The notes beneath the pieces were generated by a model, which was not told the DNA's origin, did not search any database, and was given only the letters and a program-made list of their open reading frames with translations. A DNA stretch of 64,000 nucleotides, taken from contig CM025852.1 of assembly GCA_003952965.2 (NCBI GenBank), positions 24,774,574-24,838,573 of the forward strand. The letters run 5' to 3'. This stretch comes from Morella rubra (lineage: Eukaryota; Streptophyta; Magnoliopsida; Fagales; Myricaceae). The position numbers and the translations under genes were made by a program. Of this stretch, positions 37,098 through 50,669 are shown in pieces; position 1 is the first letter of the stretch, and each line of letters begins with the position of its first letter.

Positions 37098-40000
37098 TTA
37101 GTCCCAGCTGTCTCGACTTCTTCTAAATGCCTTCTTTTCTGAAAGCACCTTCTTGCTTTTAAGGCGTTTCTGCTCCCCAATAGCAGCCCTTCAATAATAC
37201 ACAAACATATTTGAAAGGCCATTACAGTTCCAAACTACTAGCAAAGACAGATTTGCAGGGAATATTGCAGACATATATAATTGGAAACCACGTGCTGTAG
37301 AGCCCTTACAACTTCGCAATTTTCTTCTTTTGCTCTTCTGTAGGAGGTGGTGGAACATAAGATGCAGCATCAATTATTGCCTGTTTCATCATGAAAGTAG
37401 TAATTAAGCAAAGTGAAAATAAGGCTACAAACTTTATTACATGGGAAGGGCACACAAATCCTACCCTCAATGAGAGAAGACAAAAAAGAGGGGTGGGGGT
37501 GAGAATGAGCATGAGTAATCAACGATCTAGAAACATCAAAAAGACACAGTTCTCAAAGATTAAACAAATGCAAGCAAAAAATCAAGCGCTGAACAATCAT
37601 CTTCAGCTTATCACGGAAAATAGATGCGGTGTACTCATCCCAAATACACCAAAAGTTAAACCTTGTCACTTCTCACCATAAGGTCATTCACTCACTCACT
37701 CCTCCCTTCCGTCCCACAAAAGCTCCAAACAACTTGAAGTGGGCTTTGGCATGACCCACGTAGTGCATAACAATGCAAACTAAAAGGACCAAAGATCATG
37801 AGCAAGCAAGCAACAAAGGAGTAAGTGCTCAACGAACTCCCACCCAAATGAATAGAAATGGATTGAAAGTCGACAGTCCTCCCCTTTGCTTTGCACATTT
37901 TACACCATCTAGTAAATTACTCTTGATAAGATTCTTGACAGGCAATGTCCTTCCTAAAGCAGCAGTTAAACTGAAGAAGGTCATCTTAGTAGGAAACCCA
38001 CACTCCAAATATTCTTCCAAGGAAAATTGTCATTTCTGGAATGTGCTCCTCATAACAAGACAAATTCTTATAATGAGTCAGAGCCAACATGCATCATTGT
38101 CATGTTTAAGGGCCCTGCACCACATCATGGCCAGAATTTACCCTCAGATCAGCGACTTTAAGGACATGAAAAAATCTGAAGAACACCAGCCACTTGTAAC
38201 AGTCTCCACAAACTCACCCCAAGAAAGAATTCTTACTGCCAAAGTCGACGAACCCTGTTTCTAATTAATTACACATCCATATACTCTTGATTGTCAGTGT
38301 CTACCTCAAGAACACTGTACAAATAAGGCCTTATGCAGTGAGGAGTCTTTAGTACCTGAAGTTTTTCCAAAGCATCTTGGATGTTACCCCTGAAAACAGA
38401 AAAGTACAATCAAACAAAATGCCTTGGCCATTATAAACAAAACAAGCTATAGAAGGAGGAAGATGGAAGTTACTTCTGTGTTCTAGTTTTTGTCGATGAA
38501 ATCACTAGCTCCCCATCCTTGTTGATCCGATTTTTCTCCTTTTCATGACCAGGAAGATTACCAAGAGATGTTAGAATGATAAGAAGACAATAAAAACAGC
38601 AGAAGCAATCACAAACGAATGGTAAAACATAAATTGGATAAATGACACTGGGAATCATTGAGATATGATAATTAGCAAGGACATCGAGCCATTATTTTTT
38701 TAGTCTGTGCCTTCTTTTGGGCGATAGAAAGAACAGGGGAGAGAGGGTGGGATACCTGCGGGGGGGGGGGGGGAGAGAGGAAGGTAGGTGGGAGAAATTG
38801 AACGGGTACTTAGGAGCAGGAAATTGCCACCAGAAAAAGGTATTCAAGGTCTTTCTTTCCATAAAAATGGTATTCCCTTTCATTAATATTGTACTGCTGT
38901 CATCAAACAGATTTTAATAAGAAATATGTCTTATTGGGATGATGTCTCATAATCATCTTGTGTACTATCTGTTTTGTCTTTCAATATCCATCAAGAGGAA
39001 AAAAAAAACAAAGAACACGTAATAACAAATAACAGTAACAAACCATCTGTATAATCTTCTCCTTTATTCGGTCACTTAGCCAGTCTGCACTTTTAACATT
39101 GAAGCGCATGTCCACCTTGGTGTTCACTGTTCAATCATCAGTTACAATGACGAATGACAATAAGTAGTAACTCTTAACAGGATGATATGCCATTAAAAGG
39201 AGTCACAAGAATACTAATGATAGTACAAAAGAGGAACTAATGCTGTTATAACCATAAGAGAAAGAAGTGAACGACCTTTGTTGACATTTTGACCTCCAGG
39301 TCCCCCACTTCTGGCAAAATTGACAGTCACATGATCTGAAAGAAAAATTGAGGGTCATATAGAAGATGTCTGCTAATAGAGGAAGAATATATAGGAGGAT
39401 ACTATTTTCTTTTAGTCTTATTATACAGTCATGAAAAGAAAGATAACAGAACTTGCAGGAATAGTTTGAAACAACTCCCAGTTTAGCAAATGCATATAAT
39501 CATATGGGTCACTCCAGTTTAGCACCAGAAAACAGACTATTTTATGTTATTTTCATTTCTGGAGTAGATTACCGAGCCATATTATTTGGAGAGAGCCAAT
39601 CGTGGAATCATCAAGCCAATCAAATAGCCAAAAATATAGGAAATGCAACTGGGCTTCATAGTTATCTGTAATCCACCCAAAAGTTGGCTGAAAACGTTGC
39701 TGCCCAATTACGGTTCCTATGTATGACTTAGCAGTAACAACCCTTCTAATTAAATGCCAACAGAACAATATCCCGAAAAAGTTTCAAATCCTAAACAGAC
39801 ACATTTTGTACTGAGCAAAATTCTTCAACATTAACAACAGAATGCTTTATCATAGACACGATATCAACCTTTGTGGAAATGAAATTAGCTAAATGATTCC
39901 ACATCATTGTGAAAGTAATGTGAAAGAGGAAAAGAATCAGCAATCATCAGCCTCTCTGACTCACCTTTCAAAGGACCAGGCTATGCAACTATTAGTAGAT

Positions 40001-40860
40001 GAGTTTTGCCCTCCCCTTGGCCCTTTTCCTCTCTTTTTCCAAGACCAAACTGGTGAAATAGAATAAGGAACTAAAGCGACATCCTCAGGTCTAAGTAAAA
40101 GTGCTGTAGCACGTGAAGTAATTTAGGGAAGTCTCACTTATCAGCCTTCTATAATTCTTTTCGTCAGAGAAGTTTATAACCAGTAGAAGAGGAGAAACAA
40201 AACTAAGATGTGGGAACATAAAGCAAATAATTCCTTCTCGCTAAAGCGACACAAAGCTCACTTGAAAATTAAACTTAGATTGTAAGGTGCAAAGATAATT
40301 AACCTGTATACAATATAGACTCCATAAGAAAGCTTTGCGATATAAAGCAGTAAGGACCCAAAAACGAGAAAAGAACCCGAAGCATTCTTTAAATAGATGG
40401 AAAACAGAGGATAAGAGAGGCCCAAGAAGAAGGGGAAATGTCCTGGTCTTCACAGTGGCACATATTATAAGCAAGAGAGACAATATCCAAACGCTTGGTG
40501 TAAACAAACAAGCAATACTTCTTTCCTTTTACTCATTCATTTTCCCACCATTCCTTCCTGAGTGACCGAAGTGTTTCACATACCGATAGTGATCTTGGGG
40601 GTAGGCTCGTCGTCAGCCGAGAGAGCTCGCTCCTCCGCTTCTTGCAAAAGCTGCTGAACCTGTGACAGACGAGCCGACACCTTCCTTCCGTCGCCGGAGT
40701 CCGACGCGGCGCATTGTATACGGCCAAAGCTGATTCCGCGGTGTGTGTATCCGATTGTTCCCCCGACCCCAGGCAGCGCACTGAATCGTGATACGGAAAA
40801 TGATGGAAGATGAACTACTCCTCTGAGAATTACACTTGTTGTCGTTCTCATAATCGCCAT
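37098..40860 (-). CDS. ICT1/ArfB-type peptidyl-tRNA hydrolase, organellar
   Basis: Seven minus-strand exons: 40584-40860, 39276-39335, 39044-39126, 38474-38538, 38356-38389, 37310-37380 and 37098-37188. They join in phase to 226 residues. The RF-1 domain carries the catalytic GGQ (residues 106-108) within RSGGPGGQNVNKVNTKVDMR. After the domain comes a basic tail rich in Lys/Arg ending KKAFRRSRDSWD, as expected for ArfB/ICT1 proteins that bind stalled ribosomes. The codon-recognition domains of normal release factors are missing, so it should hydrolyse peptidyl-tRNA on stalled organellar ribosomes without stop-codon specificity. The N-terminal 60 residues (Arg/Ser/Thr-rich, few acidic) look like a mitochondrial or plastid transit peptide. 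The ATG at 40860 is the first Met; an in-frame TTG lies 18 bases upstream. Confidence 0.92.
38760..38773 (+). repeat. G14 homopolymer in an intron
   Basis: A run of 14 G on the plus strand, inside the third intron of the minus-strand ICT1-like gene, followed by a GA-rich stretch. Confidence 0.95.
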
Positions 40861-41916
40861 ATTTTCGCTCCTAAACAACCCTAACAGGGAAGAGCCGACC
40901 GTTTTCTCATGTTCAGTTTCCCCCGAGCCTCAGATTTTCTACAACTTTTTTTTTCTAAAAAATATCAAACTATTTTAGAGCACATCTGGATGTAAATTAT
41001 CGGTGGAGTGAGTCCGATTTTTGCTTTCGACGAGTTCGCAACTGTAAGACGTGGCACGTGTATAGCTCTTGGCTTTTGTTCACTGCCCTTTCTGAATTCT
41101 GATATTGAAACAAAATGGTTTAGCACAATGGCTTTTGGATGAATATGCTGCAAAATACATACATTCGACAAGACAAAAAAGAAAAACAGCGGCAACATAT
41201 TTTCCCCAGAGACAAAATTACTAGCAGGGGATTTTGGTCGATTACACACAGCTCACGGAAAATAAGTAGGAAAATCTAATTCAGCTGCTCTCTCTTTTCT
41301 TATTTTCTTTTAAGATATATTTTCAACAGACCACCAATTGACCCACAAGTACTCGTCGGATGTATTGTACATTAAAAATATAAGCTCGTGGTTTTGTTCT
41401 TTTCACCTGCAAGATGCACTGCCACTTCCCCAACTTTTGAGTTAGGATGTTCTTTCAACTGAAAAGGATTTGGGTAACAATCAAAATTTGTGAATCCATA
41501 TGAGAAATACTTGAAACATTCAACTACTGGAAAATATCTGTCGATGCTTGGAATACATAGAATCCACCCACCCCCCCCCCCCCCCCCCCCCCCCCCCCGA
41601 TTCACGCCATGCTCAGTTTGTAGAACAACGAATAATTTCCACAAATATGCTGTAATCAGCGCCTAGTATTAGCATTAAATTGTCAGATCCCAATCGTGTG
41701 AGATATATGCTCAGTGCATATTTACTATAAGGAAAATGACTTGCATTGGCCATATACCTACTTAGCGTATGAGGCATACAATAACCGACAATATAATGAA
41801 ACTATAGGTCTCATACTACTTCAACGGGGGAAAAGTGTTGAAAGATGTGGCAAAGGGAAAGCGGGGGAGAGGGGAAGTGATGAGCATGTTGCAGCAACAT
41901 AAGCTCTTTGCGTAAC
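40861..41916. other. spacer between the ICT1-like and MLF genes, with a C28 tract
   Basis: Holds the promoter and leader of the minus-strand ICT1-like gene and the 3' flank of the MLF gene. A 28-base C run lies at 41571-41598. No coding region is supported. Confidence 0.6.
41571..41598 (+). repeat. C28 homopolymer
   Basis: Uninterrupted run of 28 C on the plus strand (G on the sense strand of the flanking genes), just downstream of the MLF coding region. Its length may not be exact in any assembly. Confidence 0.95.
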
Positions 41917-44396
41917 TCAGTTTCTCCCTTTCCCTCTAGAGTAACTAGTTCTATCCCCGGCATCAGATTTCATCCTCCCTGAGAGATCGGCATGAGATGA
42001 TCCTGCCTCCCTACCATCTGGTATCACCCTTCCTGAGTTCTGTGCCCTATCGTCTGGCATCACCCTTCCCGAGTTCTGTGCCCTACTGTCTCGCATCACC
42101 CTTCCTGAGTTCTGTGTGCGATCTGTTGAAGGAAGTGCCCAACCTCCCCTACTGGCCGACCCATACTGTCCACTGCTGCCTACCCCTACATAAAAACACC
42201 AAATCATGAAAACAGGGCTGAACAACTGGCAGAATCCATGAAAAGAAGAATAAACACAAGTATAATCATCACAACATCATATAGACATGATTCACACATG
42301 GAATCAATCTAAGTTTACAAGAGGGGGAGATTTTATTGTTTCAAAGACCATAACCAGCTATTATGTTATGCGCCACAAATATTACGCACTGGTTTAATGA
42401 CAAGCGAACTATTACATTATGCACATGAAGAGGCAAGATACCAGATTTCCAGGAAGTATAATGCTAAAATAAGCTCCCAAACTGACTTCCATGCAGCTCA
42501 CTTCAAAATCCCGACCAAATACTTTAAAAGCAAATACTTTAAACCTATTCACATCAGTTCCAGAAAGCCATTTTTACCACCAAGGAAAAATGCAAATCCA
42601 TTCTGACTAACCCAAATGATATTTAATATTTTCACACATACACCGACAGAAAAATGTATACCCTAACATGCTACAAGCATCAGAGGGTCATTCCCATCAA
42701 TGTACCAATGGCAGCCTGGTGACTACTCTGTATCCTACAAGCCGTGGCTTGCCTTGTGTTGCCATACATTTCTAGTTATATCAACCTGTGAGCTAGTTAC
42801 ATATTAATTAACAATTGAAAACCACTTCCTGGACAAAGTGAAAAGCAAAAAGGTCATTTAGAGGAAAAAAAAAAGCAAAAAGGTCGGTCAACAGCATGCA
42901 GTAGGTTGAAGCATTCAAGCTTTCTAGGCTGGTCAGAACTAAAAAAATCATGAAATACTTTATGTGGAGTAATCGCAGCTAAACAATAACATGACCCAAA
43001 GAAGAATTCTTCAATTTGTATACAAACCCATTCAAATATCATGTTCTGGACTAGCAAGAGAGACACCTACCCATATTACCATAACCGATGGAACTCCCAG
43101 ACAAGCCAGGCATACTTCTTTGAGCCTTTACCTTCCATGCTTCTTCAAATCCAGCAAGTTCATCTGAAAATTTTGCAAACCCAGCTTTGGTTATCCATCC
43201 TTTATGTGACAACACATATTGAGTGCATCATATCCCACACCCCAAAATATGCCACATCTACTTACCTTCATTCAGATTGTGCAAGGTCTGCATTGTGTCC
43301 ACCTTACCATCTGAATTAAGCTTCCTTGCAACAGCATGGCCCTACAGAGTATGTACTCAATGTAAATACAATATTGACATTCCACAAATAAATTGAACGA
43401 AGAACATGACCAGTACACGCTAGGAAGTACATTAAAAAAGAGGCCATCATTATATTGAAATTAATAAACACTAATATTGTTATTAGTTGTTCGTCAATTA
43501 GAATTATAGTCATAAAAAACTAGTACCTTATCGTGAAGTCCCCTAGCTACAAAGTGTTTTGCTTGACCTGTCGCAGTATCAGCTTCTTTGCTTTCTTCAA
43601 AGGTAACCTGCTCCACAACAAAGGCTACTTTGAGAAACAGAACCAACCTGTAAATTGAACCTGTCATCACCTTAGAATTCACTTACTCCATCACTCCCAA
43701 TCCTTCTACTCCTAGATGAGGTATAATATGCTCCATTGGGACCACCATAAGTAACAGTGGAGCTCTGAAAGGTGAGCCCACCAGTATGAGGTCGTGACTG
43801 CGTAGCATTCAACCTGTTGTAGTCATTTCTGTACTGCACAAGCTTGCTCTTTTTCTCTGCAACTCAGGGAGGAAAAAAATGGAAAACTTCTTTTAAGTTG
43901 GACTCCAATAATAAGAACCAAAACCTAGAATTAAAACCAGTCAAATATATGCAATTTCACCTTCAACTTCATCATCAGGTTCCTTAACGTAAGGTTTACT
44001 GCTCGACCTACCATGCTTTCTAGGATTTTCTTTCTTCTCTTTATCTGTTTCTTCTTTTTCATCTTCAGAGTTCAACTCCTCAATAATGGGGCCCCTTGGT
44101 CTATCCGGCTCTGGAGCTTGAGGCTCAAGAAATCCAGAGGGCTGCATATTCATAAAAGGACTTCCAGTTGAACCAAAGAAGTTTGGCTCAGACATGCCTC
44201 CAAACGGGCGTGTGAAGAAAGGATCATTGAAGGGGTCCCTTCCTCCAAAGAAGCCTGATAGTAAACTTCTCTGACTCCCCATGCCGCTTAAACTAGCAAA
44301 AGGATCCCCAAAATCAAAGAAAGAATCCCTGCCACCTATGGCAAAAGGGTCACCAAAATTAAAGGGAAAATCCCTGCCACCTCTGCCTCCCTGCAT
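41917..44396 (-). CDS. myeloid leukemia factor (MLF) family protein
   Basis: Minus-strand exons 43961-44396, 43687-43856, 43527-43607, 43266-43341, 43071-43163 and 41917-42179 join in phase to 372 residues. The N-terminus is Gly/Phe/Asp-rich (GGRDFPFNFGDPFA) with repeated DPF motifs. It is followed by an acidic Glu/Lys stretch and then the MLF core: TGGLTFQSSTVTYGGPNGAY, GQAKHFVARGLHDK, GHAVARK and TLHNLNEGDELAGFEEAW. Animal MLF1/2 shuttle between nucleus and cytoplasm and bind transcriptional and chaperone-linked partners; the plant role is little known. The last exon codes three 12-residue repeats (AQNSGRVMPDDR-type) and a Ser/Gly/Arg-rich tail. A non-coding leader exon probably lies near 45290-45380. 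Confidence 0.9.
42016..42123 (-). repeat. 36-bp coding minisatellite, three copies
   Basis: Three tandem 36-base units within the last MLF exon, each coding a variant of DRAQNSGRVMPD. Differences between units are single substitutions (Thr/Ala, Arg/Pro, Met/Ile). The unit length is a multiple of three, so copy-number change would keep the frame. Confidence 0.9.
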
Positions 44397-46630
44397 TTTC
44401 TAGGTGCTACAAATGTCCAAAACTCCACCCTTATTATTCCAAGAAGAATATGTTCTGCACCAATGAATTCAGCATTATAACCAATTGCCCTCAAACATTA
44501 CATTAAACATTAGCAATGCAAAACTGGTGCACTTTCTTCTACTAACACACACAGGATTACAAATGTATCCCTATAGTGAACAAAGCAGAGCAACCATTGT
44601 AATTCAAAACTCCCTCAGCTGTTTTTCACGGTAAAATTTACAAGGAAGGAGATCAGGGAGTTACAAAAGAACATACTAAGTGCATAAATTTTTCACAACT
44701 ATAAAAGGCATTTCTAACTTGCATTAGTCACTTTGCGGAATTCCTCACCAATTTAAAAGAACGTAAAAGAAAACTATCATGGACTACAAAATCAGACATT
44801 TCCAATTCACAATCTCTTCCATAAAATCATGGCAAAAACATAACACTTCCATAGTTTGTAAGGCAAGTATAACTAAAGTCTAAAACCATTGATAAAATAA
44901 AATACTGGTCTCGAACAGTGAGAATCTTTCGTTCAGTGTCGAACCTTAAATACAGAAGAAAGGATTGATAAACATCTATTGAGTCTGACTCATAGAGATC
45001 AGTAAAGCATGAACCCAAAGCCTTGAAAAATCAGAAATTCTTGGCCTAAACATTACCGAAGCCAAACTCCCAAGTAATCCGACAAAATGAACAGAAATTG
45101 CTACATGCATCAATCCTTTCACCACAACTACACTGATATTAGAGCAAAATCACATCGAAATCAAACATTTATTTGATTAACGAGAATACAGCCACACGAA
45201 AAAACTTGCACGAGAAACTCTTTTCTTTGACAAAATACTACCCTAGGCGGATCAGAGAGAGAGAGTACCTTACAAGATCAAGGGTATTGATAAAAAGACA
45301 GAAGTAGAAGAACGGGATAAATCGTAAACCCTAGCTGCCTCACAAAGTGAACGTGGAATTTCCCAGCGTTCGACTCTGCCCGTGTGGGGGAAGAGATCAC
45401 AAATGAGATGGTTAAAGTCTTAAAGATCAAACCCTCTACCCACCGAATGCTGGGAGAGAATATGAATGGAAGTCTCTAGGAAAGCCAAAATAAATACGGC
45501 GATATTATTTGCGGAACTGACACGCGTCCAAAACTGATAGGTTGAGTTAAAAGGCCGAACTTCCCATCGACACGTCATATCAATGCTACATTACAGTGTG
45601 CACACGTGCTCTCTCCGAATTGGAGTAAGAAGTTGAGGCTGGAGGATTGTGAATTTACCGCCTCTAATCCTTAAAGTAAGGTTTGAGAAAATGGTTAAGA
45701 GAACGGGTCCAAAGATCTCTGACAATAGGTACGCTTTTTTGGGATGATAAACGTCAGAGTAACCCCAGCAAAGTGCAGAACATGTGAAATTCGGGAATTA
45801 TTTTACAACCGTTACACATCGGAAAATATTTTAAGTAAAAACATGAAGGTTCGTCTACCAACCGTGAGAGTCAATCTTTCGTCCTTTTTTTTTTTGGGTC
45901 TGCGCAGTCAATGCTCACAGGTATGAGATGGGAGAAATTACAAGGAACCCCAAAGGTGCGAGCCTAAATACCTTTTATTACATATTTTTTTTTAATAAGT
46001 GTTACTTTAAACTCTACGAGCCTCCAAGAGATATGTTCAAGCCCCAGGTTTCTGGTCATGGAAGTAAACAAATGGTAAAGAACCAAAAAAAGAAATGAAA
46101 ATAATAATAATGTACGTTGTAAATTTCAAATTCAACAAACCAGAAGGCCATCAGGCAAACCAGATTTTCATTGGCGAGATGAACATTACATCTATCACAT
46201 CCACATATGTATGAAAGTTACAGATTAAATGAATACAAAAATCATTAAACACGACATGTACAATACAAAAACCTGTAGCTGTTAATCCTTCTGCAGACCC
46301 CAACTTTCAACAGGTATAATATAAGGGACTGTACCAAACATCACCTGGACAGACACTTGTCATCCACGTCCACACATTCAATCACTCCTCTAAAAGGTCC
46401 CTGTAATACATGGCCAAGGCTGAAGCTTATCTAGTGTTGGTGATTCCATGGTTGATGTCTATTTTGATCAAGTTCAATGCACATACCTAAGTATTAGATC
46501 AGTGCTTTCCAGTTTCACAAACTGCATTTGGTAGAAAGACCAACAATTGCCATGGCTCCTTACTTTGACAGGGTACAAGACCGCATGATGCGTTAAACAG
46601 ACCTTTAACTTAATGCCCTAGTCATTATCG
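44397..46630. other. MLF 5' region and spacer to the S-acyltransferase gene
   Basis: 44397-45400 probably holds a 5' UTR intron and leader exon for MLF; a donor-like site GTACTCTC on the minus strand lies near 45268. The 45230-45410 block resembles 52370-52550 upstream of the next gene. 45400-46630 is spacer and the 3' UTR of the S-acyltransferase gene, with no supported coding sequence. Confidence 0.5.
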
Positions 46631-49600
46631 TTAGAACTGCTGGAGCACATCCAAGTCGTGCTTTGTTGGATATTCAAGACCCTGAAGTGCTGGCATTAGT
46701 CTCAGATCCTCTTCTGCATATGCAGGGATCAACCAGTACTTCTTATTCATCCCAAATACCTGAAACGGAACGATGAATTTCACAGTTTTGTATACCATGT
46801 ATTCTTGATGCGCGGCTTCTGAAAATTTGACTTCTGTGCGGGCACAAAACTAAAGTACATAAAAGTTTCCCAAACACTTAAATTTCCAAAAACAAAGCAT
46901 CTGTAAATACTATCCCGGGACTTGGAAAAAAAATTTTGAATTTAAAACAAGAAATTCGTTTGGGAATGCAAATATGTGCGTTGAAGTTGCAAACGTACTG
47001 CTGTGTTAAACCACATCTTCTCTGAGAGCAAATGTCAAAACACCAAAGGCAATAAGGTGAATTCCAACCTCACATGTAGCAGGAAGGCCAGTGTGATTCT
47101 TGCATCATGACAAAGGATTTTATCCAATTCATCTACACACTAATCATGAACGTAGTGACGAACTGACAATTGGAACCCACAACTTTGTAAAGTATCAAAG
47201 AGAAATGCAGACAACAAGAACAATAAAGATGGGGAACCAAGACCGCAAGGAAATGTCCACAAACTATAGGAAGCATAAAGCCAGATTTCAGGTACCACGT
47301 CTTACACATAAAACCTTGTTAAGCTCAAACATTTAGAAAATGAAGTTCTTAGAGAAATTTGAAAGGAGAATACCTAATATTCCATAGAAGGTTTTTAGCC
47401 TGAACTTCATAATGTAATGCTTTCTTGCAGATTCAATTCGTGAATGCCCAAATCTTGAGCAACTAAATGAGGTTCTTTCTTCTCATGGAGCATAAATACT
47501 AAATACCCCCCCCCCCCCCTTTCCCCCCCAAAAAACCATGGGTCTTAAAAGTTCACTTAGGCAAAGCAATGTGTGTGGAAAAACAAATCAGACGTAAATT
47601 GCAGCCTCATGTCCATCATGTTCCTAGAATACAAACACATGCACAATCAGATGGTGAGAGAGAAGATGTAACCTGTTGAAAATTTTCCTTCCATCCAAGG
47701 TCATAATGCCATACGCGAGTGGTTTTCTTCTCATATGCCTAAATATATATTAAAAATAAATAAATTGAAGGATCAAGAACTTTAGGTGTAAACAAGTATG
47801 AATAGTTGCTAATTAGATGGCAAACAATGGGACATGTAACCAGTAAAAGGAATTACCTCAATTGTGGTGGTATTGGCACCCATCAATGAAATGTGCATAA
47901 TCAGAAATCCCAAAACGCTCAACGCAAATGACAAGTTCAAAACTGAGTGGATAAAACAACTGCAATTTAACACTAAAAGGATACAGATAACAGACATAAC
48001 TAGAATAGAAGATCGCATATCGTGAAGAACTTACTGAAGGTGATCAAAGTGGACGCAAGGGTGCCAGCTGTTCCTGGTATCTCACCCTCCGTGAAAAACA
48101 TGATAAAATACGGCAGCAATGATAAAGTGACAAGAGTTGTCTCAAGAAATGTGTAAAACTGCATCAAGAGTGGACAGCAAAGACACCACTTAATCATTCT
48201 TTCATGCCATCTCTTTGTTTTTTTTGCCAAGTATTTGTGTAGATACCATTTAATCATGCAATACAATGTTAATTAATTTCTGCAAAATAGAAAATTATGA
48301 TTAAGCAGGAGATATATAAACCATATATGATAGCCTATCCACAAACATTACCCAAAATTTTTCATCATGCCTTGACACAGGGATCCATTCCCCACAACTG
48401 CAGGAATCTCCTACTGCTACAAAAATCACCAAGGGAAAAAGAAAGTTTTGACCCAGATCCTTCTCTATAGCGCCTTGCAGCAAACTGTGGCATTAAGCCT
48501 TCTTGTTATTCGGCTATGCTAGGCATGGGAAAACTGTAGGGTGAAGCAAAGCATTCAGCTAAGAGCAGCCAGCAGCAACTAGAGCATCCGGTCAGAAGGC
48601 TGATACCAGCATCTTTTTCTCTTTTTTCTGCTAAGTGTACAGTTGATAGCATTATAAAACATTTGTACTTCCATTATCAATGCCTACCTTCATTATCTGA
48701 ATCTAAGTCAACAATATAGGAGGTGGCTACAAAATGTGATTCTCTCTCTCAAATGTTTCAATACCACGTGCAGCTTTACATTCTTCATTTACAACCATTG
48801 AAGCTGTAAGCATTAACATACTTTAAGTCATATGCCTCAGCTAAAATTAACCGGAGTTAAGAAGATGACTATTGTACTAGCTAACTGGGGTTCACATCTA
48901 AACAAAGGAGAAATTGAAGTTGGTTATACACAATGATTGATCTCAACAAGCATCCTTCTACAAGCCATTTACACTGAAGGTTCTACCCTAGAATTTTTCA
49001 ATGTCTCTTTCTCTAAAATTTAAATGCTGTCTTATGGCCAGAGCAAATAGAATATGAGGCCAATGTAGAGCAAAAGAGGTCAGGTTAGAAATATATTTGC
49101 GTTGGCGTACTCTATACTTTGTGTACCACTATGCTTCTGAAGCAGTATATCTCCATGTACATCATAAGGTGAGATGAAGAAAAAAACAACTTAATCTGCA
49201 CATCAATTTCCAAAAGTTCTATGATCCTTCATTCCAATCTGTCGAGTATTGCAGCAACATCAGCTTCTTGTAATGATAAATCACAAATAAAGGAAGTGGA
49301 TAGTAGCAGAGATTACATCTTTGAACAATGACATAGACTAACAAATGAAAACAACTCAAACTGGAAATCCTCGATCTTGATTTCCACGCAGTTTATTTGG
49401 CAAAGGTAATAATCCACTCAAGTTAGTGCATGTTTATGCTACTATGCAAAAAAACTTGAAAGCTGATAAGGTACAATCAACATACCAAGAAAAGAAAGAA
49501 GTACTTGTAGTTGAACGCCCCAACACAATTGACAACCCAAACACAATGATGATCCATTTTCAATACACACCTCCCACCTGAAACAAATGTGCAGATTATC

Positions 49601-50669
49601 TCTTTACTTGTCAATGTGACAATCCTATAGAAGTTTCAAAAAGGCAATTTATCACCAAGAAAACAAAAACGCTTTGCCAGCAGAATTTCAAGCAAAGAAC
49701 TCACAAACAGAACAGTGATGGCAACGAGGAGGTTTATATTGGTTGCACTTTCGACAGAACCGTATTCTGGGATTGGCAGAGTCCATTGGTGACTGGTTCG
49801 AACCTAAACCTGGGCCATTGTACTCTGACGACATTAATGGATCCATGTCGCCTTTCTCCTCATCCATTACCGGCCTCCAATTTGGAGGAACACTGCCAGG
49901 ATTTGTTAGAACAACAGAGAAGTAGCTCCATAATAGCATCGCCAACTACAAAACAAAATTAACTTAGAACGACTTGGTACAATGTATAGTCTTGCACAGT
50001 AATCAGTCGTCACCAGTCTAACTTAATGTTTGAGATGGATAGAGAAGATAGACACATCTCATAACCATACTAAAAATAATAACTTCCCATTCTATTCAAC
50101 ATGTTTAAAAATTGGTTACATAGTATGCAAGCACCAAGAGATGCCAATTTACAGAGCTCCTTGACATTTAAACTACATTCCCATTAAAGATATGGAGATC
50201 TAATTTGACTCACATTTTTAGAAAATTGTATGTGAAAGAAAATAAAGGATGTATTATGACTTCAAAAATATTTTTATCTTTGCTTCTTAAGGCGAGGAAC
50301 CATACAGGAAATGAGATTGAATTTTAACTTTAGCTGCTGTTTTCCATTAGCCTTACTTGGTTAAGTTTCTGTATTTTCTTTCTTTTTTTCATCAACCCAA
50401 CAAGCTCATAGCTCAAATTATTGACCAATTGAAGAAATATATGAAAAGAGAAATACCAGGCCATGGAACAAAAGCAAGACACTGAGAGCAAGAAGCAAGT
50501 CGGGAAGGCCAGTCTGGAAGAGCGCTGGGCCGTAAATGGCAATGACCATGGTGTAATAGGAGACACTGACTACAGCGAGGACCAGAAGGATCATGATGGA
50601 GCCGAGACCACGCAGGGCTGTACAGCACTTGAACACATTCCACGCCATTGCTGGTCCCAACCTTTGCAT
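46631..50669 (-). CDS. PAT14: protein S-acyltransferase (DHHC palmitoyltransferase), PAT14 type
   Basis: Minus-strand exons 50457-50669, 49705-49945, 49486-49577, 48035-48158, 47857-47942, 47673-47738 and 46631-46759 join in phase to 316 residues. Two membrane helices precede the zinc-binding Cys-rich domain ([19 protein letters not shown]) and the catalytic DHHC (residues 160-163, split from the rest of the domain by an intron). Two more helices follow, then the conserved TTxE motif as TTIE. The C-terminus matches plant PAT13-PAT15-type enzymes ([14 protein letters not shown]). The enzyme attaches palmitate to cysteines of membrane-associated proteins, in Arabidopsis at Golgi/TGN-type membranes. 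I chose the Met at 50669 because MxRxGxxMAWNVFK matches my recollection of the PAT14 start; the Met at 50648 is the alternative. Confidence 0.93.
47506..47519 (+). repeat. C14 homopolymer in an intron
   Basis: Run of 14 C, followed by TTT and a further C run, in the sixth (last) intron of the S-acyltransferase gene; G-rich on its sense strand. Confidence 0.95.

Noticed and set aside
37773-38264. 163-residue plus-strand frame
   Set aside because: Lies in an intron of the minus-strand ICT1-like gene; no domain, no conserved motif, ordinary composition.
41372-41644. Frame coding a poly-glycine run
   Set aside because: Produced by the C28 homopolymer; no other support for coding.
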